Below, one piece after another: positions 26,023 through 34,085 of a stretch of 64,000 nt of DNA. The number at the start of each line of letters is the position of its first letter. The stretch's first letter is position 1. The DNA is from Devosia sp. SL43 (GTDB taxonomy: Bacteria > Pseudomonadota > Alphaproteobacteria > Rhizobiales > Devosiaceae), in contig NZ_CP063401.1 of assembly GCF_021729885.1 (NCBI RefSeq), forward strand, positions 3,402,501-3,466,500, in the 5' to 3' direction. The position numbers and the translations under genes are program-made. The notes beneath the pieces were generated by a model. It was not told the DNA's origin. It worked only from the letters and a program-made list of their open reading frames with translations, and did no database searches.

Positions 26023-27966
26023 GTGCGCGGAAAGGCAGCCCCTTTGCTGAGGCTTCTGGGACTTCCGGGCATCGAGCCGGCTTCCGATGCGACACGCCTA
26101 CCAGCCAAGGCCTTCGTCCTTTTCGCCGCCCTCGTCTTGGACTATCGACACGGCGTTTCGCGCGTCGATGCGGCCGCCCTGCTTTGGGGTGACGCAAGCC
26201 AGCCCAAGGCCTTCGCCAATCTGCGCCAGTTGCTCGCGGCCGTCGCCAAATGGGAGAGAGCCACCAGCACGCCGCTGCTCGTCCTCGATGGACGGATCAT
26301 CCACCCCACGAGCGCCGTGCTCGCGTCCGATCTTGGGACTATCCTCAACGCCAATGTCCCCGCAACGGAAGCCGACATCATCCGGCTATCGGGCCTTGGC
26401 CTGTCGAACCTCCTGAGCGGCGTCGAGATTTCCGAATCTGAACTAGCGCGCTGGGTCCAGGCCAGGCGGGAACTGGTCCGCGGCCGCGTCGCCGATCTGC
26501 TGATTGCTGCGGGCGAACGGCAGTGCTCGATCGAGCTGGAATATGCCTTCGACAAGCTCAGCGAACTTTCACCCCTCGACGAGCGCATCCTGCGGGCCCG
26601 CATGACCAATCTGGTCGGGTTGGGCAATGATGCTGCGGCCTTGCGGATCTGCGGCGACTTTTCCATACGGCTGGAACAGGATCTGGGCGCCAAGCCCGAA
26701 CTGGAGACACGCTCGCTGGCCGCCCGGATATCGGCGCGGGCGACGCCGCATGTCTCGGTTCCCGCGACCTATGCCGAGGCGCCAACGCAGCCCGGCCCCA
26801 TATCGCGCTCGCTGCCCAAGATCATCCTGATTCCACCCGAGCACAGCGCCCTCGTTGCCCGCAGCGATCTCGCCCTGGCACAGTCGCTGATCACCGACAT
26901 CACGCTTCAGCTCTGCCGCACCCGACAGTTTGCAATGTTCGCGCCCCATACCGCCCGCCAGCTGACGCAGTCCGATCCGCTGGCCGCGGCGGCGCCCTAT
27001 GGCCTCGACTACCTGGTCAGCACCTCGATATTTCCCGGTCCCTCGGCGCCGCGGCTTGCCTTCAGCCTTGTCGCGACCGATACGCAGCAGATTCTGGTGG
27101 CCGACGAGATCACGCTACAGCAGGATCGGTTGCTGACCGCACAAGCGACCCTCTCCGGCATCATCTCCTCCGCCATCTCGGATGGCGTGGCATCCGCCGA
27201 GCTACATCGCTACCGCACAACAGGCGCCGCTTCGGCCTATGTGCGGTTTCTGCTGGGCACCAGCATGACACACAATTTCGATCTGAAAATCCTGCGCCGG
27301 TGCCGCAGCCACCTGGCACAAGCCTTGCGATTGACGCCCGACTATGTCCCAGCCCTGAGCGGGATGGCGCGTACCCTTTCGCTGGAATGGCTGCTGCTCG
27401 GACGGTCCGATCGTGATTTGCTGCACGAGGCCAAGCGTCTCGCCGGCCGCGCGGTCGAGCTCGATCCGCTCAATGCCGTCGGCCATCGCGAGTTGGGACA
27501 TGCCAGCATGTATCTGGGCGATCTGGATGCGAGCGAAGAGCATTTCGAGGTGGCGCTGGATCGTGCGCCGCACCATGCCGACATCATGGCCGATCGCGCC
27601 GATATTCTGGTCCATGCCTCAAAGATGAGTGAGGCCAAGGCCCGGATCGACCACGCCATCGCGCTCAACCCACTTGCGCCCGACGACTATCTCGGCATCA
27701 GCGGTTCGGTGGAGTTCTTTCTCGAGAACTATTCCGTCGCGCTGGCGCAGTTGCGCGGCATGCAGGATCAATCAATCGTCGACCGGCTGATGGCCGCTGC
27801 GGCCGCCATGGCCGGCGACCTCGACACGGCGAAAATACACCGCGACCGATGGATGGCACGCTATCCCGATTTCAGGCTGAAGGACTTCGCCTCCGTCATG
27901 CCGCACCGCTCCAAAGCCAATGTCGATCACTTCGTGATGGCCCTGTCCAAGGCAGGCTTCTCCTGA
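26023..27966 (+). CDS. SARP-like regulator with BTAD and TPR domains
   Basis: 647 residues. The N-terminus (about 1-90) is a winged-helix region with FANLRQLLAAVAKWERAT, typical of SARP/AfsR-type activators. Residues 110-235 fit the bacterial transcriptional activation domain (RWVQARRELVRGRVADLLIA, then RLEQDLGAKPE). A middle part of about 180 residues resembles the regulatory half of adenylate-cyclase-associated TPR regulators. Residues 420-600 contain TPR-like helices (LDPLNAVGHRELGHASMYLG). GTG 26023 is preceded by GAAGGAAGG. It probably activates the YcaO-TfuA genes that follow 100 bp downstream in the same direction. Confidence 0.85.
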   Translation: MRGKAAPLLRLLGLPGIEPASDATRLPAKAFVLFAALVLDYRHGVSRVDAAALLWGDASQPKAFANLRQLLAAVAKWERATSTPLLVLDGRIIHPTSAVLASDLGTILNANVPATEADIIRLSGLGLSNLLSGVEISESELARWVQARRELVRGRVADLLIAAGERQCSIELEYAFDKLSELSPLDERILRARMTNLVGLGNDAAALRICGDFSIRLEQDLGAKPELETRSLAARISARATPHVSVPATYAEAPTQPGPISRSLPKIILIPPEHSALVARSDLALAQSLITDITLQLCRTRQFAMFAPHTARQLTQSDPLAAAAPYGLDYLVSTSIFPGPSAPRLAFSLVATDTQQILVADEITLQQDRLLTAQATLSGIISSAISDGVASAELHRYRTTGAASAYVRFLLGTSMTHNFDLKILRRCRSHLAQALRLTPDYVPALSGMARTLSLEWLLLGRSDRDLLHEAKRLAGRAVELDPLNAVGHRELGHASMYLGDLDASEEHFEVALDRAPHHADIMADRADILVHASKMSEAKARIDHAIALNPLAPDDYLGISGSVEFFLENYSVALAQLRGMQDQSIVDRLMAAAAAMAGDLDTAKIHRDRWMARYPDFRLKDFASVMPHRSKANVDHFVMALSKAGFS

Positions 27967-28057
27967 GATTTACGGGGCGGTTGCGACTAGCAGGTCTACC
28001 AAGCCGAGTCCGCCGAGATTATTTCCCAAAAAGACGAAGAGAAAACAAAGCCTTAGA

Positions 28058-28085
28058 TTGACCCTTGCTCACAAGGGAGGGTCAA
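28058..28085 (+). promoter_or_regulatory. Dyad/hairpin TTGACCC-N14-GGGTCAA over the start of a small ORF
   Basis: Outer arms TTGACCC (28058-28064) and GGGTCAA (28079-28085) are perfect inverted repeats. Inside, CCCTTG (28062-28067) and CAAGGG (28072-28077) form an alternative 6-bp stem with a CTCA loop. The AGGGAGG ribosome binding site of the small ORF lies in the right arms. This may be a regulator operator, an RNA switch that hides the ribosome site, or both. Confidence 0.5.
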
Positions 28086-28271
28086 TTGCTGACACATTAC
28101 ATACAGGCTGCGGCTAAGTCGGGCTTCATGCAGGTGACTGACGCGCGGACCGGCGGCGTGCAACTCGTATTCGTTGGTGAAGCAGCCGCAGCCCAGCTGC
28201 AAGACGTCGGCGCCATCAGACCCCAGGCCGACGCGCCTTCGCAAAGGTGGATCAACGTTATCGCTGCTTGA
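28086..28271 (+). CDS. Small ORF upstream of ycaO; candidate peptide substrate
   Basis: 61 residues from TTG 28086, with AGGGAGG six bases upstream. The product starts LLTHYIQAAAKSGFMQVTDA, contains RTGGVQLVFVGEAAAAQLQD and ends SQRWINVIAA. It has no Cys and no signal peptide. Its last 25 bases overlap the ycaO start in another frame. Position and coupling make it a candidate precursor for the YcaO-TfuA pair, but no known leader motif is seen. It may instead be a short regulatory or non-coding stretch. Confidence 0.4.
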   Translation: MLTHYIQAAAKSGFMQVTDARTGGVQLVFVGEAAAAQLQDVGAIRPQADAPSQRWINVIAA

Positions 28272-29449
28272 CCGTGTCGAGCGGCGACTACAGCGATCGC
28301 ATTTGCCCGCCGGAACAGACCCTGTCCCGGCTTGCGCCGCACCTGGCGGCGTATGGCATCACGCGCATCGCCCGGCAGACCTCGCTCGATACGATCGGTA
28401 TTCCGGTCTTTGCCAGCTTCCGCCCCAATGCGCTGACGCTTGCCACCAACCAAGGCAAGGGGCTGACCGACGAGGCGGCCAAGGCATCGGCTGCCATGGA
28501 GGCGATGGAATGCGCCATCGCCGAACAGCCGGAATGCGACATCGTGATTGCGACCGCCGCCGACCTGGTGGCGCAGGGAAGATCTGTCTACCGCTCCACC
28601 GGCACGCTGCCAGCGGGCGAGACTTTCCCGCGAGATCGGCCGATCAGCTGGGTGCAGGGCACCAACCTTTCCAATGGCGACGCATGCTTCATTCCGCTTG
28701 ATGTCGTGCGGTTCTCGGGCCGCGCTGCCGACCTGCCCGGCATCTGCCAGCACACCAACGGGCTGGCATCAGGCAATTGCATCGAGGAAGCGTTTTTCCA
28801 CGGTCTCTGCGAGCTGATCGAGCGCGATGCCGGCACGCTATGGGCGATCACGCCACCCGATCACCGGGCCGCACGCCAGATCGATCCTGCCACCCTTGAC
28901 GATCCGCAGGTCGATCGCCTCGTCGACATGATCGCAATGGCCGGCTTTTCGCTGATGCTGTTCGACCAGACGACCGATCTTGGTATTCCCACGGTCATGG
29001 CCGAAATCTGGCCGGTGGGGCGGGCAAGGCCGGGCCTTTTTGAGGTCTCATCTGGGTCTGGCACGCATCCCGTTTCCGTCCGCGCCGCCCTGCGCGCGAT
29101 CACCGAGGCCGCCCAGTCGCGCGTGACCACAATCGCGGGCGCCAGGGATGATATCGAGCCATCAGGCTATGGCAGCGACGCACCGCCCACGCGGATCAAT
29201 CCAGCTCCTGTCGGCCGCCTGACAAGCGGACTTGCGCTGGGAACGCCACTTGAGCGGATGACCGAGCACATGCTGACCCAACTGGCGCGCCACGGCATTC
29301 ATGACGTGCTGTGCGTTCCCCTGGGCGGCGACCGGGTTGGGATTTCGGTGGTCAAGGTTCTGGCTGAAGGTCTTGAGGATTGGGGCGTCAATCTCAACTG
29401 GACACCGGGCACGCGGGCTTTGGCATGTCTGGCAGCGCTACGATCGTGA
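28247..29449 (+). CDS. YcaO family ATP-dependent cyclodehydratase/thioamidase-like protein
   Basis: 400 residues. YcaO enzymes activate backbone amides with ATP; those paired with TfuA insert sulfur to form thioamides. Seen: an N-terminal RYRCLT segment followed by PEQTLSRLAPHLAAYGITRI, TLATNQGKGLTDEAAKASAA, then AMEAMECAIAE and the later NGLASGNCIEEAFFHGLCEL-IERDA stretch with acidic residues expected to bind Mg-ATP. GTG 28247 keeps the conserved N-terminal RYR; GTG 28274 is an alternative. It lacks an E1-like or Ocin-ThiF partner, which fits the TfuA-dependent subclass. The stop overlaps the tfuA GTG. Confidence 0.88.
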   Translation: MDQRYRCLTVSSGDYSDRICPPEQTLSRLAPHLAAYGITRIARQTSLDTIGIPVFASFRPNALTLATNQGKGLTDEAAKASAAMEAMECAIAEQPECDIVIATAADLVAQGRSVYRSTGTLPAGETFPRDRPISWVQGTNLSNGDACFIPLDVVRFSGRAADLPGICQHTNGLASGNCIEEAFFHGLCELIERDAGTLWAITPPDHRAARQIDPATLDDPQVDRLVDMIAMAGFSLMLFDQTTDLGIPTVMAEIWPVGRARPGLFEVSSGSGTHPVSVRAALRAITEAAQSRVTTIAGARDDIEPSGYGSDAPPTRINPAPVGRLTSGLALGTPLERMTEHMLTQLARHGIHDVLCVPLGGDRVGISVVKVLAEGLEDWGVNLNWTPGTRALACLAALRS

Positions 29450-30138
29450 GGGTCGTGTTCGCCGGACCGAGCATTTACGGCCTGGATCTCGACTTTACCG
29501 GCCTGCACCTGCTTCCGCCGGCATCGCGCGGTGACATCGCCAGCGTCGTCAGGCAGGGTGCTACTCATATTGGGCTGATCGACGGTTACTTTGGCTGGGT
29601 CGCATCGGTTTGGCACAAGGAAATCCTGTTCGCGCTCGAAAGCGGCGTCACAGTCATGGGTGCCGCATCGATGGGCGCCCTGCGCGCCGCCGACTGCGCC
29701 GGCTTCGGCATGGTGCCGGTCGGGCGCATCGCCAACTGGTATCTGGACGGAACCCTGGACGACGACGGCGACGTGGCCATCATCCACGCCCCACCCGAAC
29801 TTGGATATGCACCGCTGACCGAGGCCCTCGTCGACGCGCGCGCGACCTTGGAACAACTGATGCAACTCGGGCTTCTTGGCGATGGGGAATACCATGCCCT
29901 GAGCAGGCGGGCCGAGGCGCTGAACTTTCGCGAGCGCACTCGCGAAGCCCTTGCAGCTGCGCTGCCCGAGGCGCGTCGGGTGGCGGTGCTGCAGGCCTAC
30001 ACGGCCCACCATAGGTCGCTCAAGCAGGAAGACGCCCGTTTGTTGGTCGATCGCCTGCGCTCTTCTGAAAATGCTCAAGCCACTGTGCCGCATTGGAAAA
30101 TGGCTGAGTCCTTCACCTGGAAATCCTCAGGTTTGTAA
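29446..30138 (+). CDS. TfuA-like protein
   Basis: 230 residues. The TfuA core is clear: VVFAGPSIYGLDLDFTGLHL, THIGLIDGYFGWVASVWHKE, then ILFALESGVTVMGAASMGAL-RAAD. TfuA partners of YcaO are known from trifolitoxin and thioviridamide clusters and from thioglycine formation in archaeal methyl-coenzyme M reductase, where they are thought to help deliver sulfur. GTG 29446 is chosen because it overlaps the ycaO stop (GTGA); ATG 29425 is also in frame. The pair is therefore translated together. Confidence 0.9.
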   Translation: MRVVFAGPSIYGLDLDFTGLHLLPPASRGDIASVVRQGATHIGLIDGYFGWVASVWHKEILFALESGVTVMGAASMGALRAADCAGFGMVPVGRIANWYLDGTLDDDGDVAIIHAPPELGYAPLTEALVDARATLEQLMQLGLLGDGEYHALSRRAEALNFRERTREALAAALPEARRVAVLQAYTAHHRSLKQEDARLLVDRLRSSENAQATVPHWKMAESFTWKSSGL

Positions 30139-30149
30139 ATCCGGCGACC

Positions 30150-30171
30150 GATTCACGCTGGAATCACGCTG
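30150..30171. repeat. Two tandem 11-bp repeats upstream of the LuxR-type gene
   Basis: GATTCACGCTG (30150-30160) is followed at once by GAATCACGCTG (30161-30171), differing at one base. The period is one helical turn, and each copy starts with a GANTC methylation site. They lie 46-67 bp upstream of ATG 30217, a fitting place for an activator or repressor. Confidence 0.45.
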
Positions 30172-30216
30172 GTGCAGCTTCACTCCCTCGAGGTCTTTCG
30201 TTCGAAGGGGTCAAGC

Positions 30217-30495
30217 ATGCCTGCCAAGTCATCCACCACGCGACCAGAACAGTTGCTGCCGATGCTGCTTGAGAGACTGACGCCGCGCGAGTGGGAAGTG
30301 CTGCGGCTCATTCTGGAGGCGCACACGTCCAAGGAAATTGCGCACATTCTCGATATTTCCCAGCGGACTGCCGAGCAGCATTGCGAAAACCTCAAGGCTA
30401 AGCTCCTGGCGCGCAGTACCATGGACGTGCTTCGTATCGTCGCTGCCGCCGAACGAATGGGGCTGGTGCAGCATCGGCAATTCGAGGTGGCGTAG
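30217..30495 (+). CDS. LuxR-type HTH protein without sensor domain
   Basis: 92 residues consisting almost only of a LuxR/GerE DNA-binding domain: LTPREWEVLRLILEAHTSKE, then IAHILDISQRTAEQHCENLK and a final helix. ATG 30217 has GAAGGGG at good spacing. There is no receiver or autoinducer domain. It lies 79 bp after tfuA and is followed by an orphan receiver gene on the same strand, so the two could form a split response regulator. Confidence 0.85.
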   Translation: MPAKSSTTRPEQLLPMLLERLTPREWEVLRLILEAHTSKEIAHILDISQRTAEQHCENLKAKLLARSTMDVLRIVAAAERMGLVQHRQFEVA

Positions 30496-30616
30496 GCTCT
30501 CGCTGGGGAGTTTCTGAACAGCTGTCGTAATTTGCGCTGATCACAAGCCGATTTGAAGGATCGTTAGTCCTGCATCCGCGTTGCGTCTGTCTGGTATCAA
30601 CAATGGACAGTGCGGC

Positions 30617-30982
30617 ATGTCGGACAAGATCGCCGTTTTAGTTGTCGAAGACGAGTTCCTCGTAAGATTGGACATTGTCGATCGCCTGACAGACGCGGGT
30701 TATCAGGTCTTCGAAGCATCCAACGCGGACGATGCCGTGGCCCTGCTTGAGGGCAATGCCGAGATACGGATACTCTTCACCGATATCGACATGCCTGGCA
30801 GCATGGACGGCCTGAAACTGGCGGCGGCCGTGCACGATCGATGGCCGCCCATCAAAATCGTGGTCACGTCAGGGCACCGTACCGTGGAGATCACCGACCT
30901 GCCTGACGGCAGCGTCTTCTTCAGCAAGCCCTATCACCACGCCGGCGTCACGCGCTCGTTCCGGGAACTCTTGGCTCTCTAG
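30617..30982 (+). CDS. Orphan receiver domain response regulator
   Basis: 121 residues of a single receiver: acidic pair in VVEDEFL, phosphoacceptor D56 in LFTDIDMPG, Ser in VVTSGH and Lys104 in FFSKPY. The DIDMPGSMDGL stretch with PGSMDG is typical of the alphaproteobacterial FAT-GUY or Sma0114-like receiver group, partners of HWE/HisKA2 kinases. No output domain follows. It may act with the 92-residue LuxR-type protein upstream. ATG 30617 has no strong ribosome binding site. Confidence 0.87.
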   Translation: MSDKIAVLVVEDEFLVRLDIVDRLTDAGYQVFEASNADDAVALLEGNAEIRILFTDIDMPGSMDGLKLAAAVHDRWPPIKIVVTSGHRTVEITDLPDGSVFFSKPYHHAGVTRSFRELLAL

Positions 30983-31016
30983 TGGCGGGGACGGCCTGAG
31001 CATCAATTCTAGAAGA

Positions 31017-31943
31017 TTAAAAGTCTAGAAAGTCTAGGCCCCGGTCCCAGTAGGGCACGTTGCCTACTGCCCTCACCAGATGGTCGACAAACGCCCGAAC
31101 CTTGCCAACGTCGATCCGGCCCGGAGGCATGACGGCATAGAAGGACGGCTCCAGCACTTTCCAATCGCATAGCAGCGGGATGAGTGCTCCCGATTTCAGA
31201 TGGTCCGAGGCTATGAATGTCGGAGCAAGAGCCACGCCGACGCCGGCGACCGCCGCCTTGACCAGCGTCTCGCCATTGTTGCTACGAAGTCTGCCAGCCA
31301 CTCGGACATTCTCGGTTTCACCGTTCCGGTCAAAACTCCAAGTGCCCCTTCGCGCCAAATAGTCGTACACGAGACACTGGTGCTGCTCGAGATCGGTTGG
31401 ACTCTGGGGAGCACCGTTTGCATCGAGGTAAGCAGGAGACGCGCAGACGATCATGCGCGCCGGCCCCAGATGGCGCGCCAACAAGGTGGAATCTTCAAGG
31501 CGTCGGATCCGGATGGCGATGTCGTAGCCTTCCTCCACGACGTTGACCGTTCTGTCGTCCAGCGTGAGTTCAACGTCCACATCGGGATAGATGCAAAGAA
31601 ACTCGCTCACAATATCGCTGAGATGAAGCACCCCGAACGACATTGGTGCGTTTATGCGCAACGTCCCTTTCGGCGACGCGGTCGCGCCCCTGATGTCCTG
31701 CTCGGCACCTTCAAGAAGACCGAACAGGGTCGATGCCGTCGAGGAGAGAGTACGGCCGGCCTCGGTGAGGCTGAGCCGCCGCGTCGTGCGGTTGAACAGT
31801 TTCGCGCCAAGCTCTTTTTCGAGATCAGCCACATGCTTGGTGGCGAGTGGTCTCGAAATCCCGAGCTTGTCCGCTGCCTTGGCGAAACTGCCCTGGGACG
31901 CGATGGTGACGAAGGTCCTCAGCGAGACAAGGTCGCGGATCAT
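31017..31943 (-). CDS. LysR family transcriptional regulator
   Basis: 308 residues: N-terminal winged HTH (LVSLRTFVTIASQGSFAKAA, then DKLGISRPLATKHVADLEKE) and a C-terminal substrate-binding effector domain of about 210 residues. It is divergent from the exported YcaC-like hydrolase, with 133 bp between the starts, so the hydrolase and perhaps the cytochrome behind it are the likely targets. The inducer is unknown. Confidence 0.92.
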   Translation of the reverse strand: MIRDLVSLRTFVTIASQGSFAKAADKLGISRPLATKHVADLEKELGAKLFNRTTRRLSLTEAGRTLSSTASTLFGLLEGAEQDIRGATASPKGTLRINAPMSFGVLHLSDIVSEFLCIYPDVDVELTLDDRTVNVVEEGYDIAIRIRRLEDSTLLARHLGPARMIVCASPAYLDANGAPQSPTDLEQHQCLVYDYLARRGTWSFDRNGETENVRVAGRLRSNNGETLVKAAVAGVGVALAPTFIASDHLKSGALIPLLCDWKVLEPSFYAVMPPGRIDVGKVRAFVDHLVRAVGNVPYWDRGLDFLDF

Positions 31944-32076
31944 GGGTTGCTCTCGAGCTCATTACTATTCAGCCATATGAAATAGTATATTAGATTTCCT
32001 CTGAATTGTTATCAAACAGAAAGTGGCGGAATGTTGTCTCCTGCGATTTGAACATCGCTTTGCAAGGAGACCTAAA

Positions 32077-32790
32077 ATGAATATATCTAATATCTTCAAA
32101 GCCCTAACACTGGTCCTTCCTCTGGGTCTGGTTGGTGCGAACGCCGAGGCCGCTCCAGCGGCCAGTAGCTTGCTGACGCCCGACAACCACGTCCTGCTGC
32201 TCATTGACCATCAGCCGCAAATGGCATTTGCCACCCGCTCGATCGACATCGCGGAACTGCGCAACAACGTCACCGGCCTGGCAAAGTCCGCCCAGGTCTT
32301 CGACGTTCCCACGATTCTGACGACCGTCGCTGCGGATTCGTTCAGCGGCAAGATCTTCCCCGAAATCCAGGCTGTCTTCCCTGACCAGGTGCCGATTGAC
32401 CGTTCGACCATGAACACCTGGGAAGACCAGCGCGTCTCGGACGCCGTTGCCGAGACCGGTCGCAAGAAGATCGTTGTCTCCGCCCTCTGGACGGAAGTGT
32501 GCGGCGTGATGCCGGTGCTCTCCGCCCTCGAACAGGGCTACGAGGTCTACTTCGTGACTGATGCGTCCGGCGGTATCAGTGACGAGGCCAACGACAGGGC
32601 GATCGAGCGGATGGTTCAGGCTGGTGCCCGTCCGATCACTTGGGTTCAGTACCTTCTCGAACTTCAGCGTGACTGGGCGCGCGGTGAAACCTATGCCGCT
32701 GTCATGGACATCGCGAAGGAGCACGCAGGCGGCTACGGGCTGGGCATCTTCTACGCAGAGACGATGTTCCACGCCCAGGAAGGCCAGTAG
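32077..32790 (+). CDS. YcaC-like isochorismatase family hydrolase, exported
   Basis: 237 residues. Residues 1-26 form a signal peptide (ALTLVLPLGLVGANAEAA). The rest is a cysteine hydrolase of the isochorismatase superfamily close to YcaC: D44 in LLLIDHQPQ, and the nucleophile C142 in ALWTEVCGVMP. A DASGGISDEANDRAIERMVQ helix follows. Most relatives are cytoplasmic, so export is unusual. ATG 32077 has AAGGAGA upstream. The substrate is unknown. A strong terminator follows. Confidence 0.87.
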   Translation: MNISNIFKALTLVLPLGLVGANAEAAPAASSLLTPDNHVLLLIDHQPQMAFATRSIDIAELRNNVTGLAKSAQVFDVPTILTTVAADSFSGKIFPEIQAVFPDQVPIDRSTMNTWEDQRVSDAVAETGRKKIVVSALWTEVCGVMPVLSALEQGYEVYFVTDASGGISDEANDRAIERMVQAGARPITWVQYLLELQRDWARGETYAAVMDIAKEHAGGYGLGIFYAETMFHAQEGQ

Positions 32791-32797
32791 TCCCAGC

Positions 32798-32823
32798 GGG
32801 CGGCCGGTTCCAACCGGCCGCCC
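32798..32823 (+). terminator. Hairpin terminator after the YcaC-like gene
   Basis: GGGCGGCCGGTT and AACCGGCCGCCC form a perfect 12-bp stem around CC, followed by TTACTCTT. It starts seven bases after the hydrolase stop. The T run is imperfect, but stem strength is high. The cytochrome gene 38 bp downstream may be partly shielded from read-through. Confidence 0.75.
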
Positions 32824-32861
32824 TTACTCTTGGTAATCACTACATCGAAGGTCCGCTCATT

Positions 32862-33173
32862 ATGAAGGCTTGGATACTCGCCATCGCCCTGCTCGCTGCC
32901 ATCACTGGACCGGCGGCTTCCCAGGATCGCGCCGGTGACGAAATCTATCGCGACTACTGTTCTGCCTGCCACGCGCCTGCAAATGTGATGGTGAATTCTC
33001 CGAAGGCCGGCGTTGCGAGGGACTGGAACACCCGGCTAGCAAGAGGTCTGCCCGCCTTGCTGAAGTCGGCCATCGAAGGATTCGAAGCGATGCCGCCGAA
33101 GGGTTTGTGCGAAGACTGTTCGCCCGAGGAGCTGGAGGCGGCAATCCGGTTCATGACGGGTTTGAGCAACTGA
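32862..33173 (+). CDS. Small periplasmic c-type cytochrome
   Basis: 103 residues: signal peptide 1-20 (ILAIALLAAITGPAAS), one heme site CSACH at 33-37, and a probable axial Met77 in EAMPPKG. A second Cys pair (LCEDCS) near 83-86 is of the kind seen in the cytochrome c5 family. It would carry electrons in the periplasm. A role with the adjacent exported hydrolase is only suggested by position. Confidence 0.87.
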   Translation: MKAWILAIALLAAITGPAASQDRAGDEIYRDYCSACHAPANVMVNSPKAGVARDWNTRLARGLPALLKSAIEGFEAMPPKGLCEDCSPEELEAAIRFMTGLSN

Positions 33174-33181
33174 GGTCTAGA

Positions 33182-33209
33182 GGCCGCCGCGGACGTTGTC
33201 TGCGCGGCC
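33182..33209. terminator. Hairpin between convergent cytochrome and creatininase genes
   Basis: GGCCGC-C-GCGGAC pairs with GTCTGC-GCGGCC around a GTT loop, with one bulged base and one wobble. It lies in the 111-bp gap between two convergent genes and could terminate from either side. There is no T run. Confidence 0.45.
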
Positions 33210-33284
33210 AACGGACCTGGCGTCGATTTCGGCTCCAACTTGGAGTCTGGCAGCTCAGGCCAGCGCATCGCAGGCCAATGTCCG

Positions 33285-34076
33285 CTAGCTGTGGCTCGGT
33301 AGAGGTGCGTCCTTTACCTCCGCCAAGACCTCCAGCATGCCTGCAACATTGGCCTCAGCGATGGTACGGCCCTTGTCGGCCGTGGCTTGGGTCGCGTCAC
33401 CCACCGCGCCCGCTGGATTGATGTCCGAGGCGATCCAGGCATAGACGTGACCGAAGGCGCCGGTGGGGCGCAAATACTTGAACTGCTGTTCGTCACGCGC
33501 AGCGATCGAGACGAAATTCTGCGCCTTGGCCATGTCGACCAGATGTGGCTTGAAATGCAGGATCAGCGACGTCTCTGCATCCCCGCCATGAATGCCATGG
33601 CGACGCTCGAGATCGCTCAGCACATCGGGCGGCGTGAAGCGCCAGCCGCTCTTGACCGCCAACATGCCGGCCCGCACGCGCAGCTCGCGGGCCACGATGC
33701 CCATGACTTCCTCGTTGCCGCCATGCGAGTTGACGAAGACGATCTTCCTGATGCCTGCCCGCGCCACTTCGAGCCCAATCTGGGTCCATGCATCGATGAG
33801 ATTGGTCGCTGTATGCGTGATCGTGCCCTTGGCCCAGATATGCTCGTTGGACTTGCCGATGGCCTGCACCGGCAGGATGCGGATGTCGAGATCGGCAGGG
33901 GCCCGCTCGGCCAGCAGCTCCATCATCGACTGGTTGATGATCGTATCCGTGCCGACCGGCAGGTGCGGACCGTGCTGCTCGACGGCAGCGATCGGCATGA
34001 TCGCGATGGTCTTGTTGGGGTCGATGGCATCGAAGTCGGCGGCGGTGAAATCGGTCCACCAAATCTTGCGTGTCAT
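33285..34076 (-). CDS. Creatininase family amidohydrolase
   Basis: 263 residues of the creatininase/formamide-hydrolase fold, which uses a two-metal site to open cyclic or formamide amide bonds. Metal ligands are visible: E33, H35 and D44 in VEQHGPHLPVGTDTI, His in FVNSHGGNEEV and Glu in GIHGGDAETSL. Relatives include creatinine amidohydrolase and the FAPy-type formamide hydrolases of flavin and deazaflavin synthesis. In this locus it may hydrolyse a ring amide or formamide of the imported compound. It lies nine bases after the RidA gene on the same strand. Confidence 0.88.
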   Translation of the reverse strand: MTRKIWWTDFTAADFDAIDPNKTIAIMPIAAVEQHGPHLPVGTDTIINQSMMELLAERAPADLDIRILPVQAIGKSNEHIWAKGTITHTATNLIDAWTQIGLEVARAGIRKIVFVNSHGGNEEVMGIVARELRVRAGMLAVKSGWRFTPPDVLSDLERRHGIHGGDAETSLILHFKPHLVDMAKAQNFVSIAARDEQQFKYLRPTGAFGHVYAWIASDINPAGAVGDATQATADKGRTIAEANVAGMLEVLAEVKDAPLPSHS

Positions 34077-34085
34077 GGAATGTCC

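Noticed and set aside
28247-30138. A classical RiPP antibiotic cluster such as trifolitoxin or thioviridamide
   Set aside because: No exporter, protease, kinase, lyase or immunity gene is nearby, and no recognisable leader peptide. Only the YcaO-TfuA chemistry is supported.
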